DNA of 33,146 nt from Paracoccaceae bacterium (GTDB taxonomy: Bacteria; Pseudomonadota; Alphaproteobacteria; Rhodobacterales; Rhodobacteraceae): NCBI GenBank assembly GCA_019429405.1, contig JAHYIZ010000031.1, positions 1-33,146 of the forward strand, read 5' to 3'. The notes under the pieces were generated by a model. The model was not told the origin of the DNA and did no database searches. It saw nothing but the letters and a program-made list of their open reading frames with translations. This document shows, one piece after another, positions 7,626-16,413 of the stretch (the stretch's first letter is position 1; the number at the start of each line of letters is the position of its first letter). The position numbers were made by a program, and so were the translations under genes.

Positions 7626-8506
7626 CAGCGCCCCCGCTCCAGTGCCGCATAGGCCCAAAGCAGCGCCGCCGTGGCCGGCTGCCCGCTGTGGTGGGTGCCA
7701 AACTGCCACCCCGCCGCCTGTGCAAGACGCGCCAGCCGGTCGCGCCGCTCGGCCAGCCGCGCAAGGTAGCGCGCGCGCAAATCGCCCGCCGCCCGCGTCT
7801 CGTGCCGCAGGCTGCCGCCCATGCTTTCAAAAATCACCCGGCCGTCATAGGGAAACGCCTCTTCATCCGGGTCGAGCACCTGCACCAGAACACCTGTCAC
7901 CCCGCGCTGTGCCGCCGCCGCCAGCGCCGCCTCGACCGCGCCCAGATCGCCCAGAAAATCCGAAATCAAGACCGCCCGGCCCTGCGGCGCCAGCCCCGCC
8001 ACCTCGGGCGCACCATAGTCGCCCGCCGCATCTGCCTCGGCCAGCAGGGTGGCCAGCCGCAGCAACTGCGCGCGCCCCGGTCGCGGCGGCGCGGGCGGTG
8101 CCAGCAGCCCCACCCGCTCGCCCGCACGCACCATCAGCACCGCCAGCGCCAGTGCCAAAAGCCGCGCGCGCGCGGCCTTGGCCGGGCGCGTCGCAGCACC
8201 CGAAAACCGCATCGACGCGGCGGCATCGACCCAGAAAAACACCGACTGCGCCGCCTGCCATTCCCGCTCGCGCACATATTGCGCATCGGATCTGGCTGAT
8301 CGGCGCCAGTCTATAGCGCGCGCCGTGTCACCCGCCGCCGCGGCGCGGAACTGCCAGAATTCATCACCCGCCCCGGCGCGCCTGCGCCCATGCCCACCCA
8401 TCTGCACCGACGCGGCCAGTTGCTGCGCGGCTACCAGCAACGGCGGCAGAGGTGCTGCCAGCACCTCTGCCTCGCGCCGCAATGTCAGAGCGGGGGCCGT
8501 GCTCAC
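7625..8506 (-). CDS. DUF58 domain-containing protein
   Basis: A 293-residue cytoplasmic-type DUF58 protein with the family core GDEFWQFRAAAAGDTARAIDW followed by RRSARSDAQYVREREWQ (residues about 47-84), then a vWA-like strand FFWVDAAASMRF. Here the MIDAS-like motif reads D94-x-Ala96-x-Ser98. The start is taken as GTG 8506, which overlaps the MoxR stop codon as GTGA; sequence upstream in the same frame is low-complexity Gly/Ala derived from moxR in another frame. DUF58 proteins are regular partners of MoxR ATPases. They probably link the ATPase to the membrane vWA proteins, but their biochemical role is not settled. Confidence 0.85.
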   Translation of the reverse strand: MSTAPALTLRREAEVLAAPLPPLLVAAQQLAASVQMGGHGRRRAGAGDEFWQFRAAAAGDTARAIDWRRSARSDAQYVREREWQAAQSVFFWVDAAASMRFSGAATRPAKAARARLLALALAVLMVRAGERVGLLAPPAPPRPGRAQLLRLATLLAEADAAGDYGAPEVAGLAPQGRAVLISDFLGDLGAVEAALAAAAQRGVTGVLVQVLDPDEEAFPYDGRVIFESMGGSLRHETRAAGDLRARYLARLAERRDRLARLAQAAGWQFGTHHSGQPATAALLWAYAALERGR

Positions 8507-9510
8507 GCGGCGGCCTCGCTGCGGGTCACTTGCGCCGCGATGCGGTCGATGATGCCCGCCAGCGTGTCTCCCCGCGCCCGCGCCGCAAAGCTGAGCGCCA
8601 TGCGGTGCACCAGCACCGGGCGCGCCAGCGCCAGCACATCTTCCGCCGATGGCGCCAGCCTTCCTGCCAGCAACGCCCGCGCCCGCACCCCCAGCATCAG
8701 CGCCTGCGCCGCGCGCGGCCCCGGCCCCCATGCCAGCGCCTCGCCCAAGCCCGCGCCCGCCTCGGCCGACCCCGGCCGACAGGCGCGCACGAGGTCGAGA
8801 ATGGTTTCCACCACCGCCTCGCCCACCGGCATGCGCCGCACCAACGCCTGCGCCGCGATCAGATCTTCGGCGGTGAACACCTGATGCGAGGTCGCCTGCG
8901 TCGCCCCCGTGGTGGCCAGCAGAATGTCGCGCTCGGTGGCGCGGCTCGGGTAATCGACATCGATCTGCACCAGAAAGCGGTCAAGCTGCGCCTCGGGCAG
9001 GGGGTAGGTGCCCTCTTGCTCAATCGGGTTTTGCGTGGCGAGCACATGGAACGGGCGCCCGAGCGGGCGGTGCACGCCCGCCACCGTGACCTCGCGTTCC
9101 TGCATCGCCTGCAACAGCGCCGATTGCGTGCGCGGGCTGGCGCGGTTGATCTCATCCGCCATCAGAAGCTGGCAAAACACCGGCCCTTCGATGAAGCGGA
9201 AGGCGCGTGTGCCATCCGCCGCCGTTTCCAGAACCTCCGAACCCAGAATATCAGCGGGCATCAGGTCGGGGGTAAACTGGATACGGCTGGCCTTCAGCCC
9301 CATCACGGTGCCCAGCGTATCCACCAGCATGGTCTTGCCAAGGCCCGGCAGGCCCACCAGCAACCCGTGCCCGCCCGACAAAAGCGCCACCAACGCCAGC
9401 TCTACCACCCGCTCCTGCCCGATGAAGCGGCGGTCGATCGAGGCCCGCGCATCGGCAAGCTTTGCCCCTAGCTCTTCATATTCGGCAACCGCCTCGGCAC
9501 CTGCTGCCAT
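8503..9510 (-). CDS. MoxR-family AAA+ ATPase
   Basis: The 335-residue AAA+ protein carries Walker A GLPGLGKT (53-60), Walker B LLMADE (115-120) followed by INRASPRTQSALLQAMQE, and sensor region FHVLATQNPIEQEGTYPLPEAQLDRF, all diagnostic of MoxR ATPases. These act as chaperone-like enzymes that mature or insert cofactors into partner complexes, working with vWA proteins. The start at ATG 9510 is backed by GAGGGGAG at a 7-nt spacing; the frame continues to 10197 antisense to DUF1285 but without family similarity. It is the first gene of a four-gene operon in which each stop overlaps the next start. A 69-bp gap separates it from the divergent DUF1285 gene. Confidence 0.93.
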   Translation of the reverse strand: MAAGAEAVAEYEELGAKLADARASIDRRFIGQERVVELALVALLSGGHGLLVGLPGLGKTMLVDTLGTVMGLKASRIQFTPDLMPADILGSEVLETAADGTRAFRFIEGPVFCQLLMADEINRASPRTQSALLQAMQEREVTVAGVHRPLGRPFHVLATQNPIEQEGTYPLPEAQLDRFLVQIDVDYPSRATERDILLATTGATQATSHQVFTAEDLIAAQALVRRMPVGEAVVETILDLVRACRPGSAEAGAGLGEALAWGPGPRAAQALMLGVRARALLAGRLAPSAEDVLALARPVLVHRMALSFAARARGDTLAGIIDRIAAQVTRSEAAA

Positions 9511-9579
9511 GACAACACTCCCCTCATGCGTTAGGCTAGGGTCGCAGATAACGCCCGCGAACCCAATGACAAAGCAGTG

Positions 9580-10179
9580 ATGCCCGAGAAACCGCCCAGA
9601 CAAAACCCCGTGAAGCCCTCTGCCGAGGGGCTGGCCGCCGCCGCAGGCGCGTTCGCGCGCAAGGGGCCACCGCCGCTGCACCTGTGGAACCCGCCCTTTT
9701 GCGGCGATATCGACATGGAAATACGGCGCGACGGCACCTGGTTCTACCTCGGCACGCCGATCGGGCGCGCGCCGCTGGTGCGGCTCTTCGCGTCGATCCT
9801 GCGGCGTGAAGGTGACAACTACTTCCTTGTGACCCCGGTCGAGAAGGTCGGCATAAGGGTGCAAGATGCCCCTTTCATCGCGGTTGACGCCGAGGCGCGC
9901 GGCGAAGGGGCGGCGCAAGACCTGACCTTTACCACCAATGTCGGCGATACCGTGACCGCAGACCCCGAACACCCGATCCGCTGCCCGCGCGATGCCGCCA
10001 GCGGCGAGCCTACGCCCTATGTGATGGTGCGCGCCGGGCTGGAAGCGCGGATCGACCGCAAGACCTTCTACCGCCTCGTCGAGCTTGCCCGCCCCGCCCG
10101 CCACGAGGGCGCCGACTGGGTCGGTCTGTGGTCGGGCGGCTGCTTCTTTCCGCTGATTCCGGCGGCTGAGCTGCCCTGA
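9580..10179 (+). CDS. DUF1285 domain-containing protein
   Basis: A 199-residue soluble protein with the DUF1285 pattern: PPLHLWNPPFCGDIDMEI, then RRDGTWFYLGTPIGR, LVRLFASILRREGDNYFLVTPVEK, and a C-terminal half with FIAVD and FTTNVGDTV. The function of DUF1285 is not established. ATG 9580 is preferred, with GTG 9577 as an alternative; neither has a strong ribosome site. It is divergent from moxR across 69 bp. Its TGA overlaps the hyi ATG by one base (TGATG), so the two are translationally coupled. Confidence 0.85.
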   Translation: MPEKPPRQNPVKPSAEGLAAAAGAFARKGPPPLHLWNPPFCGDIDMEIRRDGTWFYLGTPIGRAPLVRLFASILRREGDNYFLVTPVEKVGIRVQDAPFIAVDAEARGEGAAQDLTFTTNVGDTVTADPEHPIRCPRDAASGEPTPYVMVRAGLEARIDRKTFYRLVELARPARHEGADWVGLWSGGCFFPLIPAAELP

Positions 10180-10931
10180 TGCCCCGCTTTGCCGCAAACC
10201 TGACCTTTCTCTTTACCGAACTGCCGTTCATGGAACGCCCCGCCGCCGCCAAGGCTACCGGGTTTGAAGGCGTCGAGGTGCTTTTTCCCTACGATTTCGC
10301 GGCGCAGGAATTGCGCGCCCGATTGGTCGAGAACGACCTTGCCTTCGTGGCGATGAACAGCCCGCCCCCCAACTACGCAGGCGGCGAGCGCGGTTTTGCC
10401 GCCCTGCCCGACGCCGAGGCGCGTTTTCGACATGATTTCAACCGCGCCCTGCGCTACGCCCAAGTTTTGAAGCCCCGGCACATCCACGTTATGGCCGGGC
10501 GCGCCAACGGCGCCGCCGCGCGCGCCTGCTATGTCGAAAACCTGAAATGGGCCGCCGAACACGCCTTTCCCTTCAGCCTGATGATCGAACCCGTCAACGG
10601 CATCGACATACCGGGCTACTTTCTCGACAGTTTCGAGGCGGCGGCGGAAATTCTCGATGCGGTTGGCGCGCCCAACCTCGGGCTGCAATTCGATACCTAC
10701 CATGCGCAGATGCTCAGCCACGATTGCGCCGCCACATGGGCGCGCCACGGCGCGCGAGCGGTGCATGTGCAGATCGCAGGCGCACCGGGGCGGCACGAAC
10801 CCGTCGGCGGTGACATCGACCATGGCGCACTTTTCGCAACACTTGACGCGCAGGGTTACCAAGGCTGGGTCAGCGCCGAATACGAACCCCGAGGTCGCAC
10901 CGAGGCTGGGCTGGGGTGGCTGCCGAAATAG
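10179..10931 (+). CDS. hyi: Hydroxypyruvate isomerase family protein
   Basis: The 250-residue TIM-barrel protein (xylose isomerase-like fold) fits hydroxypyruvate isomerase, which interconverts hydroxypyruvate and tartronate semialdehyde in glyoxylate metabolism. It opens MPRFAANLTFLFTELPFMER and contains HIHVMAGR (101-108), LMIEPVNG with Glu137, LQFDTYHAQ with Asp172, and SAEYEPRG with Glu234. The 97-residue spacing of Glu137 and Glu234 equals that of the catalytic pair I recall for E. coli Hyi (Glu143 and Glu240). It is coupled to DUF1285 by a one-base overlap. No gcl or glxR is next to it, and related members can have other sugar substrates, so the substrate is inferred. Confidence 0.87.
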   Translation: MPRFAANLTFLFTELPFMERPAAAKATGFEGVEVLFPYDFAAQELRARLVENDLAFVAMNSPPPNYAGGERGFAALPDAEARFRHDFNRALRYAQVLKPRHIHVMAGRANGAAARACYVENLKWAAEHAFPFSLMIEPVNGIDIPGYFLDSFEAAAEILDAVGAPNLGLQFDTYHAQMLSHDCAATWARHGARAVHVQIAGAPGRHEPVGGDIDHGALFATLDAQGYQGWVSAEYEPRGRTEAGLGWLPK

Positions 10932-10956
10932 CTGCCATTGCGGCTTGCCTTGGCTT

Positions 10957-10994
10957 AAATATCCGCCTTTCTTCCGCTCCGCGGGGGGATATTT
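10957..10994. terminator. Bidirectional hairpin between convergent hyi and polA
   Basis: AAATATCC (10957-10964) and GGATATTT (10987-10994) form a perfect 8-bp inverted repeat around a 22-nt GC-rich loop, in the 87-bp space between the convergent ends of hyi and polA. AT bases at the stem foot supply A/T-runs in both directions, which suits a two-way terminator. The right arm and following bases (to 11006) resemble the tail of the glcD-glcE repeat. Confidence 0.55.
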
Positions 10995-11018
10995 GACCTG
11001 AAGCAGTATGCCGAGACC

Positions 11019-13832
11019 TCAATGCGCCTCGGCCCAGTTCGCGCCCGCGCCCGCGTCAACCACCAGCGGCACCGACAGCTTTACCGCCGGTTCCGCCGCG
11101 CCTGACATGACGGCGCGGGCGCGGCTGATCAATTCGGGCACGGCCTCGGCCTCGACCTCAAACACCAGTTCGTCATGCACCTGCAGCAGCATGGTGGCGG
11201 GCAGGTCGGCAATGGCGGCGGGCATGCGGATCATCGCGCGACGGATGATGTCTGCCGCCGCCCCTTGAATCGGCGCGTTGATCGCGGCGCGTTTGGCAAA
11301 GCCCGCGCCGGGGCCGCGCGCGTTGATCTCGGGGGTGTGGATCTTGCGACCAAAGAGCGTCTGCACATAGCCGTGCGCCTTGGCGAAAGCCACGGTCGCA
11401 TCCATGTAGGTCTTGATGCCGGGGAAGCGCTCAAAATAGCGGTCGATAAAGCCCTGTGCCTCGGCGCGCGGTATGCGCAGGTTGCGCGCCAGACCAAAGC
11501 CCGAGATGCCATAGATGACGCCAAAGTTGATCGCCTTGGCGCGGCGGCGCACCTCAGATGTCATCTGATCCAGCGGCACGTTGAACATTTCCGACGCGGT
11601 CATGGCGTGAATGTCATGGCCTTGGCGGAACGCCTCTTTCAACGCCGGAATATCGGCGACATGCGCCAGAATGCGCAGCTCGATCTGGCTGTAATCGAGG
11701 CTGACCAGCCGCATTCCCGGCCCCGCCACAAACGCCTCGCGGATGCGCCGCCCCTCGTCAGACCGCACCGGGATGTTCTGCAAATTGGGGTCGGTCGAGG
11801 CCAGCCGCCCGGTGTTGGCCCCGGCGATGGAATAAGACGTGTGCACGCGCCCCGTCTCGGGGTTCACATGGGTTTGCAGCGCGTCGGTATACGTCGATTT
11901 AAGCTTGCTGATCTGGCGCCAGTCAAGCACCCGCGCCGCCAGCTCGCTGCCCTCGGCGGCGAGGTCTTCCAACACGTCTGCGCCGGTGGCATAGGCGCCG
12001 GTCTTGCCCTTTTCGCCGCCCTCGTGGCCCAGCTTGTCAAACAGAATCTCGCCCAGTTGCTTCGGGCTTCCCACATTGAAAGGCTGGCCCGCAAGCGCGT
12101 GAATTTCCGCCTCGAGCGCGCCCATGCGCTGCGCGAACACGCTCGACATGCGCGCAAGCGTGGCGCCATCGACCCGCACCCCGGCCATTTCCATTTCTGC
12201 CAGAACCGGCACAAGGGGCCGTTCGAGCGTCTCATAGACGGCTGTTACCTGCGCGCGGTGCAATTGCGGTTTGAACAACTGCCAGAGCCGCAGCGTTACA
12301 TCGGCATCTTCGGCGGCGTAGCGCACTGCCGCATCAACGGGCACAAGGTCAAAAGTGATCGCCGCCTTGCCACCGCCCAGCAGGTCCTTGATCGGAATCG
12401 GCTGGTGGCCAAGGTATTTGGCGCTCAGCGCATCCATGCCGTGCGAATTCAGCCCCGCCTGCATCGCGTAAGACATCAGCATGGTATCGTCGAAGGGCGC
12501 CACGCGGATGCCGTAGCGGGCGAAGATCTTCCAGTCATATTTCATGTTTTGGCCGATCTTGAGGACGCTTTCATCCTCAAGCAGCGGCTTCAGCAGCGCC
12601 AGCGCCTCTGCCAGCGGCATCTGCCCCGGCGCAAGCACGCGGGCACCGAACAAATCGCCCCCGCCCAGTTTGTGCCCCAGCGGCAGATAGCCCGCCTGCC
12701 CCGGTTCGGTGCACAGCGACACCCCCACAAGTTCGGCCTGCATTTCGTCAAGGCTGGTGGTTTCGGTATCGACCGCAACCCAGCCGCGCACATGGGCCTG
12801 CGCGATGAACCCGGCCAGCGTTTCCGCATCACGGATGCAGGTGTAGGCTGCGGGGTCAATAGGGGCCGCCTCGGAAGGGGGCACGCCCCCTGCCTCGGCA
12901 GCCCCGCCGCCGGTGGCGGCGGGCACGGCCTCGGGCGGTAGCGCCACACCATACTTGTCGGCAACGCGGCGGATGAGGGTGTTGAACTCCATCTGCCGCA
13001 AAAACCCGAATAGCGCCTCGGGGTCAGGCTCCCGCACTTCAAGGCTTTCAAGCGTGAAATCGAGAGGGGTGTGGGCGTCAAGCGTCACCAGCCGCATCGA
13101 GAGGCGGATTTGTTCGGCATTGTCTTGCAGCGCGGCGCGGCGCTTGGGCTGGCTGACCTCGCCCGCGCGCGCCAGTAGGGTTTCAAGGTCGCCATATTCG
13201 TTGATCAGCAAGGCCGCGGTCTTGATGCCGATGCCGGGCGCGCCGGGCACATTATCGACCGCATCGCCCGCCAAAGCCTGCACATCGACCACGCGGTCGG
13301 GGCCGACCCCGAACTTTTCCGCCACCTCGTCGGGGCCGATCCGCTGCCCTTTCATCGCATCGAGCATTTCCACGCCGCCGCCGACCAGTTGCATCAGGTC
13401 CTTGTCCGACGAGATGATCGTGCAGCGCCCACCGGCCTCGCGCGCTTGCCGCGCCAGCGTGGCGATGATGTCATCTGCCTCGTAATTGGCCAACTCGATG
13501 CAGGCGAGGTTGAAGGCCCGCGTCGCCTCGCGCGTCAGCGGAAACTGTGGGCGCAGGTCTTCGGGCAGATCGGGGCGGTTGGCCTTGTAGGCGGGGAAAA
13601 TCTCGTTGCGAAAGGTCTTGGCGCCGGCATCGAAAATGACCGCGGCATGGGTGGGGGCATCGGCGCCCTTGGCATCTTCGATGTAGCGAAAGATCATGTT
13701 GGCAAAGCCCGCGACCGCACCGACCGGCAGCCCGTCGGATTTACGCGTAAGCGCGGGCAGCGCGTGATAGGCGCGGAAGATAAAAGCCGAGCCATCGATC
13801 AGATGCAGATGGCAGCCTTTGCCGAAACTCAT
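11019..13832 (-). CDS. polA: DNA polymerase I
   Basis: The 937-residue enzyme fills gaps and removes RNA primers in replication and repair. The 5'-3' exonuclease domain is at residues 1 to about 290 (LIDGSAFIFRAYHALP, NYEADDIIATLA, SSDKDLMQLV, GDAVDNVPGAPGIGIKTA). The 3'-5' proofreading domain keeps its catalytic residues (VAVDTETTSLDE with Asp355 and Glu357; YAAEDADVTLRL). The polymerase domain has motif A DYSQIELR, motif B RRRAKAINFGVIYGIS and motif C QVHDELVFE. All three activities look intact. ATG 13832 follows a GGGAGGGG ribosome site; the frame extends to 14255 only through the zinc-finger gene in another frame. It is probably cotranscribed with that gene, 44 bp upstream. Confidence 0.97.
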   Translation of the reverse strand: MSFGKGCHLHLIDGSAFIFRAYHALPALTRKSDGLPVGAVAGFANMIFRYIEDAKGADAPTHAAVIFDAGAKTFRNEIFPAYKANRPDLPEDLRPQFPLTREATRAFNLACIELANYEADDIIATLARQAREAGGRCTIISSDKDLMQLVGGGVEMLDAMKGQRIGPDEVAEKFGVGPDRVVDVQALAGDAVDNVPGAPGIGIKTAALLINEYGDLETLLARAGEVSQPKRRAALQDNAEQIRLSMRLVTLDAHTPLDFTLESLEVREPDPEALFGFLRQMEFNTLIRRVADKYGVALPPEAVPAATGGGAAEAGGVPPSEAAPIDPAAYTCIRDAETLAGFIAQAHVRGWVAVDTETTSLDEMQAELVGVSLCTEPGQAGYLPLGHKLGGGDLFGARVLAPGQMPLAEALALLKPLLEDESVLKIGQNMKYDWKIFARYGIRVAPFDDTMLMSYAMQAGLNSHGMDALSAKYLGHQPIPIKDLLGGGKAAITFDLVPVDAAVRYAAEDADVTLRLWQLFKPQLHRAQVTAVYETLERPLVPVLAEMEMAGVRVDGATLARMSSVFAQRMGALEAEIHALAGQPFNVGSPKQLGEILFDKLGHEGGEKGKTGAYATGADVLEDLAAEGSELAARVLDWRQISKLKSTYTDALQTHVNPETGRVHTSYSIAGANTGRLASTDPNLQNIPVRSDEGRRIREAFVAGPGMRLVSLDYSQIELRILAHVADIPALKEAFRQGHDIHAMTASEMFNVPLDQMTSEVRRRAKAINFGVIYGISGFGLARNLRIPRAEAQGFIDRYFERFPGIKTYMDATVAFAKAHGYVQTLFGRKIHTPEINARGPGAGFAKRAAINAPIQGAAADIIRRAMIRMPAAIADLPATMLLQVHDELVFEVEAEAVPELISRARAVMSGAAEPAVKLSVPLVVDAGAGANWAEAH

Positions 13833-13876
13833 GGGCGTCCCCTCCCTCGGGCTGCGGCGGGCGATCTGCCCCGGCT

Positions 13877-14059
13877 TCAGTGGTCGGCGTGGGCGTGTTC
13901 GCGGTCGATCACGAAATGCTTGCCGCAATAGCCGCAGGTCACTGCGCCGGTGGCCTCGGGGATCACCAGATACACGCGCGGGTGGCCATCGGCCCCCGTG
14001 CCACCATCGCAGGCAACGGTCCATGTGGTGACGGTCTGGGTCTCGGGGGTGCGGGTCAT
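13877..14059 (-). CDS. Small zf-CHCC zinc-finger domain protein
   Basis: A 60-residue protein with Cys17, His26, Cys42 and Cys45 in the C-x8-H-x15-C-x2-C arrangement ([26 protein letters not shown]) of the zf-CHCC family. The family includes the NDUFS6/NUMM accessory subunit of mitochondrial complex I and many free-standing alphaproteobacterial proteins. It should bind one zinc ion. The ATG at 14059 has GGAG about 8 nt upstream, and a candidate promoter lies at 14108-14135. It is the first gene of a unit with polA. A respiratory role is possible by homology but cannot be shown from this locus. Confidence 0.85.
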   Translation of the reverse strand: MTRTPETQTVTTWTVACDGGTGADGHPRVYLVIPEATGAVTCGYCGKHFVIDREHAHADH

Positions 14060-14107
14060 CGGGCAGGCTCCATCGGCGTTCGGGCGCGGGGTGCGCGGGT
14101 TGGCGGC

Positions 14108-14135
14108 ATGATAGCGATTGGGGCGAGGCGGGCAA
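14108..14135 (-). promoter_or_regulatory. Candidate promoter for the zinc-finger/polA unit
   Basis: On the minus strand TTGCCC (14135-14130) and TATCAT (14113-14108; five of six match TATAAT) are separated by 16 nt. Transcription would begin near 14101, leaving a leader of about 42 nt before the zinc-finger gene. Confidence 0.45.
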
Positions 14136-14215
14136 GGGCCGAGCGCGGTGTGGTGCCGCAGCGCCGACCGTGCTAATCTTGCGTGGCCGGCGGCAGGCAA
14201 CCGGGGGGCGGCGCG

Positions 14216-15344
14216 ATGGGCAAAGCGGCATGGCTTTTGGCACTGGTGCTGGCACTTGCGCCTGCGGCCGCAGGCGCTGATCTGCAAAAGGCCGCCGATG
14301 CCTCGAGGCGGGCGACTATGCCACGGCGCAGGCTGAATGGCAGCCACTCGCCGAAGCGGGCGACGCGGTGGCGCAGACCAATCTTGGCGTGTTGCACGAA
14401 TTCGGGCGCGGTGTGCCGCAAGACCATGCAGAGGCGGCACGGCTCTACCGCCTCGCCGCCGAGCAGGGGTATGCCAAGGCGCAGACCAATCTCGGCACGC
14501 TGCACGATTTGGCCTGAGCGTAGCGCAGGATCGTGCCGCGGCCGCGAAATGGTATCGGCTTGCCGCAGAGCAGGGCGAAAGGCGGGCGCAAAATAACCTC
14601 GGCAACATGTACGAACACGGGCAAGGCGTGACGCAAGACCTTGCCGAGGCCGCGCGGCTCTACCGGCTTGCCGCAGATCAGGGCAACGCGATGGCGCAAA
14701 CCAATCTCGCCTCGATGCTCGAGGCCGGGCGCGGCGTGCCGCAAGATCTGGCAGAGGCGAGGCGGCTTTACGGCCTTGCGGCCGATCAGGGCGATGTCAG
14801 GGCGCGCGCCAACCTTGGCTTTATTTACTATCACGGCAGGGGTGTGCGGCGCGATCTTGCCGAGGCCGCCCACCACTTTCGGCTTGCCTCTGACGCAGGT
14901 GACGCAGGCGCGCAGTACGCTCTTGGCGTCATGCAAGCGAACGGCCAGGGGGTGCCCGCCGATCAAACAGAGTCGCTGCGCCTTTACCGTTTGGCGGCAG
15001 ATCAGGGCCACGCCGCCGCGCAAAACAACCTCGCGGTCGCCTACGAACACGGGCGCGGCGTGCGGCTGGACCATTATGAGGCCGAGCGGCTTTACCGGCT
15101 TGCGGCCATGCAGGGCCATGCCCTGGCGCAGCGCAACCTTGCGACCCTCTACCAGCAGGGCCGGGTGGTGCCGCGCAACATGATCGCGGCGCTGATATGG
15201 GCCAGCATTGCCGCCGAAAACGGCGACAGCGGCGCAGTGGCCCTGATCGCCGAAATTACCGCCACCCTAACCGCCGCCGACCGCGATGCGGCGCAGCGGA
15301 GGGCGCGGGAATGCCGCGACTCAGGTTACACCATCTGCAAGTGA
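14216..15344 (+). pseudogene. Sel1-repeat secreted protein, copy 1, with two frameshifts
   Basis: The signal peptide [21 protein letters not shown] and DLQKAADA lie in one frame. The frame then shifts near 14301-14303, where one base appears missing from a C run; adding it gives [14 protein letters not shown], matching copy 2. The second frame ends at TGA 14515 after LGTLHDLA. Adding one G near 14511 gives LHDLGLSVAQD and restores an exact 36-residue repeat. The third frame runs to 15344 with the conserved ending (WASIAAENGDSGA, RRARECRDSGYTICK). Repaired, it would be 376 residues with eight Sel1 repeats (A-x2-LG...G-x-G-V-x-QD...A...YRLAA-x-QG). As written, no full secreted product can be made. 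It is divergent from the zinc-finger gene, with a possible -10 (TAATCT, 14174-14179). Assembly error is an alternative. Confidence 0.8.
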
Positions 15345-15416
15345 TCGCTGGCGCGGACGCGAGCGACGGCACCAGCAGCGGCGAGCGCCCCCGGACCCGA
15401 GACCGATTGCTTTCGT

Positions 15417-15445
15417 TTGGCGACCGAGCGCGTCTCGGTTAACAT
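15417..15445 (+). promoter_or_regulatory. Candidate promoter of Sel1 copy 2
   Basis: TTGGCG (15417-15422) and TAACAT (15440-15445) are 17 nt apart, between copies 1 and 2. The expected start is about 25 nt before the chosen ATG at 15477. The promoter of copy 3 has the same form (TTGGCA-17-TAGCAT). Confidence 0.4.
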
Positions 15446-15476
15446 CTGTTCCGATGCCATGAACCTGAGGGGCAAG

Positions 15477-16394
15477 ATGCGCAAATGCCTGGTGTGGGCC
15501 GCATTGGTCGGCCTTTGGGTTTCGTCCGGGGTCGCGGGGGCAGCCAATCTGCTGCAGGCGATGGCGGCGCTGATGGCCGGTGACTATCAGGGCGCCCGCG
15601 CCGAGCTGGAGCCGCTTGCGCGCGATGGCGATGCGCTGGCGCAATACAACCTTGGCGTCATGCATGAGCGCGGCACGGGTGCGGAGCCAGATCTGCCTGA
15701 GGCCGCACGGCTCTACCGGCTTGCCGCAGATCAGGGCGACGCAATCGCGCAAATCAACCTCGCCTTCCTCTATCTTAACGGTCAAGGCGTAGCGCAGGAC
15801 AGCGCAGCGGCGGTTCGCCTGCTCCGCCTCGCCGCCGATCAGGGCGACTTCGAAGCGCAATACAATCTGGGCGTGATCCTCGGGCAGGGGCTGGGTGTGC
15901 CCCAAGACCTGCCCGAGGCCGCGCGCCTTTACCGGCTCTCGGCCGACCAAGGCTATGCCGGCGCGCAGTTCAACCTCGCCTTGATGCATGCGGCGGGCGC
16001 GGGTGCGCCGCAGGACGAGGCCACAGCGGCACAGTTACTGCGACTGGCGGCCGACCAAGGGCACGCAGGCACGCTCGACGCCCTTGGCTGGGCCTATGTC
16101 GATGGGGCGGGGGTGGCACAGGACTACGCCGAGGCGGCGCGGCTGTTTCACGCCGCTGCGCTGCTTGGCAAAGCTGCGGCGCAATTCACCTTTGCGCTTT
16201 TCAATGCCGATGCGATCGGCGTTGCCCGTGACAGCATCGCGGCATTGATGTGGGCCAGCATTGCCGCTGAAAACGGCGACAGCGGGGCACCGGCCCTGAT
16301 CGCCGAACTGGAAGCCGCCATGACCCCCGCCGAGATCTCCGAAGCCCGCCGCCGCGTCGGCACCTGCGTCACGTCGCGGTTCGAAAGCTGCTAG
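15477..16394 (+). CDS. Sel1-repeat secreted protein, copy 2 (intact)
   Basis: The 305-residue protein has a signal peptide (MRKCLVWAALVGLWVSSG, cleaved near VAGA) and a short linker NLLQAMAALMAGDYQGA. Six Sel1 (TPR-like) repeats of 36 residues follow, with the pattern DALAQYNLGVMHERGTG...[12 protein letters not shown]. The last repeat reads WASIAAENGDSGAPAL and leads into a C-terminal tail with two cysteines (GTCVTSRFESC). Sel1 repeats form an alpha-solenoid for protein binding; no enzyme domain is present. ATG 15477 is preferred because GAGGGG lies just upstream; ATG 15459 in the same frame lacks a ribosome site. It is the only copy of the three with an unbroken frame. The partner is unknown. 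Confidence 0.85.
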   Translation: MRKCLVWAALVGLWVSSGVAGAANLLQAMAALMAGDYQGARAELEPLARDGDALAQYNLGVMHERGTGAEPDLPEAARLYRLAADQGDAIAQINLAFLYLNGQGVAQDSAAAVRLLRLAADQGDFEAQYNLGVILGQGLGVPQDLPEAARLYRLSADQGYAGAQFNLALMHAAGAGAPQDEATAAQLLRLAADQGHAGTLDALGWAYVDGAGVAQDYAEAARLFHAAALLGKAAAQFTFALFNADAIGVARDSIAALMWASIAAENGDSGAPALIAELEAAMTPAEISEARRRVGTCVTSRFESC

Positions 16395-16413
16395 GGGCGC
16401 GACCGCGTGGCCT

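Noticed and set aside
6655-8316. 553-residue open frame on the plus strand opposite the DUF4159 and DUF58 genes
   Set aside because: Low-complexity Ser/Ala/Pro/Arg composition typical of antisense frames in high-GC genomes; no ribosome site or motif.
11175-12941. 588-residue open frame on the plus strand, antisense to polA
   Set aside because: It mirrors polA codons in GC-rich DNA, is rich in Arg/His/Ala without any domain, and polA is unambiguous on the other strand.
13833-14255. N-terminal extension of polA up to 14255
   Set aside because: It runs through the zinc-finger gene in another frame; the family N-terminus and ribosome site are at 13832.
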